This document shows, piece by piece, positions 60,124 through 64,000 of a stretch of 64,000 nt of DNA (position 1 is its first letter; the number at the start of each line of letters is the position of its first letter). The notes beneath the pieces are model-generated. The model was not told where the DNA came from. It did not search any database and saw only the letters and a list, made by a program, of their open reading frames with translations. The DNA lies in contig JAFUUL010000085.1 of the NCBI GenBank assembly GCA_017483805.1, forward strand, positions 1-64,000, given 5' to 3'. A program made the translations under genes and the position numbers. The stretch is from Prevotella sp. (GTDB lineage Bacteria; Bacteroidota; Bacteroidia; Bacteroidales; Bacteroidaceae).

Positions 60124-61647
60124 ATGGAGCAAGAATTCAACCTCATCGCCAAGACGTTCATGGGACTGGAACCTGTGCTGGCGAAAGAACTGACCCAACT
60201 GGGGGCCAACAACGTACAAATAGGTAGACGCATGGTGTCGTTTACGGGTAATAAAGAGATGATGTATCGCGCGAACTTCTCGCTGCACACAGCCATCAAG
60301 ATCCTGAAACCCATCAATTACTTCAAGGCAAGAAGTGCCGACGACGTCTACGAGAAAATCAAGGCAATGGACTGGAGCACGTATCTCGACAATGACCGCA
60401 CGTTCACGGTCGATGCCGTCGTGTTCTCCGACGACTTCCGCCACTCGAAGTTCGTGGCCTACAAAGTGAAGGACGCCATCGTCGACCAGTTCCGCGAGCG
60501 GACCGGCAAGCGTCCTAACATATCGGTGGCCAACCCCGACCTCCGTCTGCACATCCACATCGCCGAGGACGACTGCACGCTATGTCTCGACTCCAGTGGC
60601 GAGTCGCTGCATCGTCGCGGCTACCGTCAGGAGTCGGTAGAGGCACCGCTCAACGAGGTGCTGGCCGCCGGCATGATCATGATGACCGGCTGGCAGGGCG
60701 AGACCGACTTCATCGACCCCATGTGCGGCTCGGGCACGCTGCTCATCGAGGCCGCCCTCATCGCCCGCAACATGGCCCCTGGCCTGTTTCGCAAGGAGTA
60801 TGCCTTCGAGAAGTGGCCCGACTTTGATGCAGACCTCTTCGACGAGATATACAATGACGACTCGCAGGAACGCGAGTTTAATCACCACATCTATGGCTAC
60901 GACATCGACATGAAGGCTGTCAACACGGCCCGCCTGAATGCCAAGGCCGCAGGCCTGACGGCCGATATCACCATCGAGCAGCAGGACTTCAAGGACTTCC
61001 AGCAGCCCAAGGCCAAGGCCATCCTCGTGAGCAACCCGCCCTATGGCGAGCGCATCTCCACGCCCGACCTGCTGGGCACCTACCGCATGATTGGCGAGCG
61101 CCTGAAGCACCAGTTCGTGGGCGGCGAGGCCTGGATCCTCTCATATCGCGAGGAGTGCTTCGAGCAGATCGGCCTGAAGCCCAGCATCAAGATTCCCCTG
61201 TTCAACGGTTCGCTGGAGTGCGAGTTCCGCAAATACCAGATGTTCGACGGCAAGATGAAGTCGTTCCGTAGCGAAGGCGGCATCGTGAAGACCGACGAAG
61301 AGAAACGCCTGATGGCCGAGAAGCACCGCTTCAAGAAGAACCGCGAGTTCAAGCAGCGCCTGGACGAGCAGGAGGAGAACGAAGACGCCGACATCCGCTC
61401 GTTCACCTTCCACCGCCACGACCTGGAGCCCAAGGAGCCCAGAAAGCCCAGAGCCCCCAGAGAGCCAAGGGAGCCCAGGGAATCTAGGGATTCTAAAAAG
61501 TATAGAGAGTCTGGAGATTCTAGAAAATCCAGAGATTCCAGATCCCCCAAGAGGTTCAGCGAGAACCGCGGCGGACACGAGCACTTCGACCGCAGCGGCA
61601 AAGACAGAAAGAACAACAAACGATTCAATCCGAAGCATGAAGACTAA
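60124..61647 (+). CDS. THUMP-domain 23S rRNA guanine-N2 methyltransferase (RlmL N-part/YpsC type)
   Basis: The protein has 507 residues and should methylate a guanine in 23S rRNA (G2445 in E. coli). The N-terminal ferredoxin-like and THUMP region (about 1-165) begins FNLIAKTFMGLEPVLAKELT. The Rossmann core has DFIDPMCGSGTLLIEAALIA and the catalytic SNPPYGERI near residue 305. The RlmK half of E. coli RlmL is absent. After about residue 390 a basic, disordered tail follows with repeated REPRE/SRDS units, coded by degenerate tandem repeats at 61432-61552. The stop overlaps the peptidase start by 11 nt. Confidence 0.9.
   Translation: MEQEFNLIAKTFMGLEPVLAKELTQLGANNVQIGRRMVSFTGNKEMMYRANFSLHTAIKILKPINYFKARSADDVYEKIKAMDWSTYLDNDRTFTVDAVVFSDDFRHSKFVAYKVKDAIVDQFRERTGKRPNISVANPDLRLHIHIAEDDCTLCLDSSGESLHRRGYRQESVEAPLNEVLAAGMIMMTGWQGETDFIDPMCGSGTLLIEAALIARNMAPGLFRKEYAFEKWPDFDADLFDEIYNDDSQEREFNHHIYGYDIDMKAVNTARLNAKAAGLTADITIEQQDFKDFQQPKAKAILVSNPPYGERISTPDLLGTYRMIGERLKHQFVGGEAWILSYREECFEQIGLKPSIKIPLFNGSLECEFRKYQMFDGKMKSFRSEGGIVKTDEEKRLMAEKHRFKKNREFKQRLDEQEENEDADIRSFTFHRHDLEPKEPRKPRAPREPREPRESRDSKKYRESGDSRKSRDSRSPKRFSENRGGHEHFDRSGKDRKNNKRFNPKHED
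61432..61552 (+). repeat. degenerate 9-nt repeats coding the tail of the RNA methyltransferase
   Basis: Units such as GAGCCCAGA, GAGCCAAGG, GATTCTAAA and GATTCCAGA recur. The segment is purine-rich and shifts from GC-rich (GAGCCC) to AT-rich (GATTCT) units, unlike the surrounding gene. Confidence 0.65.
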
Positions 61648-63757
61648 GCATCTCCTCATCGCCCTGCTCGCATTACTATCACTGCCCATGTCAGCCCAGA
61701 AACTTTTCACGCTGGAAGACCTCAACTTCGGAGGCACCAACTACCACAACCTGCGTCCGAAGAATATGTTCCTCACGTGGTGGGGCGACCAACTGATGTA
61801 TCAGGATGCGGAAGAGGGCGGCACTCTCAACGCCAAGGGCGAGAAGACAGCCGTCTTCCATCTGGCAGACCTTGGCGACGACTGGCACTCGGCCATGAAC
61901 GCCCAGTACCCCTACCCTGATGAGCCGCTGGTGCTGCTGCGCAACGGCAAGCAGCGCGTGCTCTACAACTTCAAGACCCGTCAAACCGTCTGGAGCCAGG
62001 AGGTGAAGCGCGGCGAGGGCAACCAGACGTGGAGCAAGCAGTCGCGAGCCCTGGCATTCACCCGCAACGACCAACTCTTTGTGCGTGACGCCGACGGACA
62101 GGAGACCCAACTCACCACCGACGGCTCTCGCGAGATTGTCTACGGCGAGGCCGTCCATCGCAACGAGTTCGGCATCGACGGTGGCCTCTTCTGGAGTCCC
62201 GACGGACAGCGACTGGCCTTCTACCGCATGGACCAGTCGATGGTGACCGACTATCCGCAGGTGAACATCGACCCACGCGTAGCCGAACAGGAGCCCGACA
62301 AATACCCCATGGCCGGCATGACCAGCCACGTGGTGACCGTGGGCGTCTACGACCTGAAGACCAAGCGCACCCTGTATCTGCAGACCGCCGACCCCGTAGA
62401 CCGTTACTTCACGAACATCGCCTGGAGTCCTGACTCGAAGACCATCTATATGTTCGAGTTGAACCGCGACCAAAACGACTGCCGCCTCATCAGTTACAAT
62501 GCTGCCGACGGCCAGCGCATCGCCGAACTCTACCGCGAAACCAGCGAGAAGTACGTAGAGCCGCTCCACCCCATCCAGTTCCTGCCTTGGGACGCCACCA
62601 AGTTCATCATGCAGAGCCAGAAGGACGGCTACAACCACCTATACCTATTTAATATAAAAGGTGAAGAGGTCAAACGTCTGACCAGCGGCTCCTGGGTGGT
62701 GATGGATGTGCTGGGCTTCAACGAGAAGCAGCGCAGCATCATCATTGCCTCCAACGAGCGTCATCCCCTGCAGCGCAACCTCTATGCCGTCGACGTGAAG
62801 AGCGGACGGCGCACCCCGCTGGACAATGGCGAGGGTGTGCATCGCGGCGTACTCTCAGCCACAGGAGCCAGTCTCTACGACAGGTGGCAGACGCCCAACA
62901 CGCCCAACAACATCGACATCGTCAATGCCGCAAACGGCAAGGGCGTCAGGCTGTTGACGGCCCCCAACCCCTGGCAGGACTACGTGGTGCCCCGCTACGA
63001 GAGCGGCACCATCAAGGCAGCCGACGGCACCACCGACCTCTACTGGCGCATGGTGAAGCCTGCCGACTTCGACCCTCAGAAGAAATACCCTACCGTGGTC
63101 TACGTCTACGGCGGCCCCCACGCCCACAACGTGGATGCTTCGTGGCATTGGGCCAGCCGCTCGTGGGAGACCTATATGGCACAGAAGGGCTATATCGTCT
63201 TCATCCTCGACAACCGAGGCAGCGAGAACCGCGGCCGCGACTTCGAGCAGGCCACCTTCCGCCAACTGGGCCAGATAGAGATGCTGGACCAGATGAAGGG
63301 CGTCGATTACCTCAAGTCGCTGCCCTATGTAGACGCTGAAAGGCTGGGCGTTCACGGCTGGTCGTTCGGCGGCTTCATGACCATCTCGCTCATGACCAAC
63401 TATCCCGACGTCTTCAAGGTCGGCGTGGCCGGAGGGCCCGTCATCGACTGGAAGTGGTACGAGGTGATGTATGGCGAACGCTACATGGACACGCCGCAGC
63501 AGAATCCTGAGGGCTACGCCAAGACCAGCCTCATCGCAAAGGCCAGAAACCTGAAGGGCCGGCTGCAGATCATCATCGGCTACAACGACCCCACCGTGGT
63601 GCCACAGCACGCCCTGTCGTTCCTCAAGGCGTGCGCCGAAGCCGGCACCCAGCCCGACTTCTACGTCTACCCTGGCGAAGGGCACAACATGAGGGGCCAC
63701 AACAGTGTGCACCTGCACGAACGCATCACCCGCTACTTCGAGGACTACCTCAAGTAA
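61637..63757 (+). CDS. S9-family dipeptidyl peptidase IV-like
   Basis: The protein has 706 residues. It removes N-terminal dipeptides, usually after proline, in the periplasm. The signal peptide MKTKHLLIALLALLSLPMSA is followed by a beta-propeller (about 40-450) and an alpha/beta-hydrolase domain. The nucleophile is S576 in HGWSFGGFM; the acid is the Asp of YNDPTVVPQHA and the base the His of PGEGHNMRGHN. GGLFWSPDGQRLAFYRMDQS fits the DPP IV propeller. Two nt after its stop a 16-bp inverted repeat begins that contains the next promoter. Confidence 0.93.
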   Translation: MKTKHLLIALLALLSLPMSAQKLFTLEDLNFGGTNYHNLRPKNMFLTWWGDQLMYQDAEEGGTLNAKGEKTAVFHLADLGDDWHSAMNAQYPYPDEPLVLLRNGKQRVLYNFKTRQTVWSQEVKRGEGNQTWSKQSRALAFTRNDQLFVRDADGQETQLTTDGSREIVYGEAVHRNEFGIDGGLFWSPDGQRLAFYRMDQSMVTDYPQVNIDPRVAEQEPDKYPMAGMTSHVVTVGVYDLKTKRTLYLQTADPVDRYFTNIAWSPDSKTIYMFELNRDQNDCRLISYNAADGQRIAELYRETSEKYVEPLHPIQFLPWDATKFIMQSQKDGYNHLYLFNIKGEEVKRLTSGSWVVMDVLGFNEKQRSIIIASNERHPLQRNLYAVDVKSGRRTPLDNGEGVHRGVLSATGASLYDRWQTPNTPNNIDIVNAANGKGVRLLTAPNPWQDYVVPRYESGTIKAADGTTDLYWRMVKPADFDPQKKYPTVVYVYGGPHAHNVDASWHWASRSWETYMAQKGYIVFILDNRGSENRGRDFEQATFRQLGQIEMLDQMKGVDYLKSLPYVDAERLGVHGWSFGGFMTISLMTNYPDVFKVGVAGGPVIDWKWYEVMYGERYMDTPQQNPEGYAKTSLIAKARNLKGRLQIIIGYNDPTVVPQHALSFLKACAEAGTQPDFYVYPGEGHNMRGHNSVHLHERITRYFEDYLK

Positions 63758-63758
63758 A

Positions 63759-63806
63759 CAAAAGTACGAATTTATTTGGAGAATCTAAAATAAATTCGTA
63801 CTTTTG
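63759..63806. promoter_or_regulatory. promoter within a perfect 16-bp inverted repeat
   Basis: TTTG (63775-63778), 20 nt, TACTTTTG (63799-63806) is a full promoter. The arms 63759-63774 and 63791-63806 are exact reverse complements around a 16-nt spacer, so the segment can also form a hairpin after the peptidase stop codon. Confidence 0.75.
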
Positions 63807-63835
63807 CATCCAAATAAGAAATCAACCGCTAACCT

Positions 63836-64000
63836 ATGATCTTTAACCGTTATATCATTTCACTCGTTGTGATGATGGGATGCACCATCACCTCTCTTGC
63901 TGGTATCGACATCAAGCAAGACGCCAAATACATAGAACTGCACGACTCCATGCGCCATGCCTTCAACAGCGCCGACAGTGCCCGGTTTTTCACTGCCGTG
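63836..64000 (+). CDS. start of an exported or membrane protein, truncated by the window end
   Basis: Only the first 55 residues are present. MIFNRYIISLVVMMGCTITS looks like a signal peptide or membrane anchor, followed by a helical segment (YIELHDSMRHAFNSADSARF). The text resembles the start of tetratricopeptide-containing sensor proteins of this group, but that is too little to name it. The preceding promoter boxes (63775-63806) and a 29-nt leader support the start. Confidence 0.6.
   Translation, partial: MIFNRYIISLVVMMGCTITSLAGIDIKQDAKYIELHDSMRHAFNSADSARFFTAV

Overview
The window looks like chromosomal DNA from a Bacteroidales bacterium, most probably Prevotellaceae (Prevotella/Segatella-like). 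Evidence: promoters of the Bacteroidetes type (a TTTG-like -33 box, about 19-21 nt, then TAnnTTTG) in front of most transcription units, a tmRNA tag reading GNNEYALAA, and family-typical genes such as a FimB/Mfa2 lipoprotein, Wzi, DUF5689, DUF1573, DUF2807, DUF5715 and a TonB-dependent receptor. No prophage, CRISPR array, tRNA or rRNA gene was found.

Layout. 0.2-4.2 kb: a small glycan-synthesis group of three glycosyltransferases and one acyltransferase. 4.2-12.5 kb: two small winged-helix-like proteins, aspS, a sugar-kinase-like ATPase, a secreted GH88/105 hydrolase with a DUF1573 protein, and rny-zapA-coiled-coil. 12.6-17.2 kb: rmlA, then a first Wza-like and Wzz-like pair. 17.3-23.2 kb: infC-rpmI-rplT, aroB, menC-menE, a fimbrial-type lipoprotein and the tmRNA gene. 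23.4-36.8 kb: a full Wzx/Wzy-type capsule or exopolysaccharide operon (second Wza, an ATPase/nuclease-like protein, second Wzz, EpsG-like polymerase, five glycosyltransferases, acyltransferase, flippase, initiating sugar transferase). Its middle part (about 28.7-34.5 kb) is visibly AT-richer than the flanks. Convergent to it lie a lipoprotein and the outer-membrane capsule protein Wzi. 38.9-42.7 kb: a low-complexity secreted protein, a histidine phosphatase, a 0.4 kb non-coding nested inverted-repeat element, udk and a secreted endonuclease/exonuclease/phosphatase-fold enzyme. 42.8-48.3 kb: a TonB-dependent receptor with two OB-fold-like lipoproteins. 48.4-52.5 kb: a REP-associated (HUH/Y1) transposase-like protein with a DprA-like C-terminal part, an ECF sigma factor carrying a membrane anchor, and DUF2807 and DUF5715 proteins. 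52.7-64 kb: lysS, gpsA, a ketopantoate reductase, a LuxR-type response regulator, a CDP-alcohol phosphotransferase facing an IspD-family cytidylyltransferase, a PAS histidine kinase, an RlmL-like RNA methyltransferase, a DPP IV-type peptidase and the start of one more exported protein.

How the parts work together. The dominant theme is the cell surface: RmlA supplies dTDP-glucose for deoxysugars such as rhamnose, the initiating transferase and glycosyltransferases build a repeat unit, Wzx flips it, the EpsG-like protein polymerises it, Wzz/Wza control length and export, and Wzi anchors it. A second theme is a probable nucleic-acid or nucleotide scavenging set at 41.7-48.3 kb. The most unusual items are the nested inverted repeat at 40625-41019, the transposase/DprA-like fusion at 48409-49569 (with its own internal perfect palindrome), and several inverted repeats centred on promoters.
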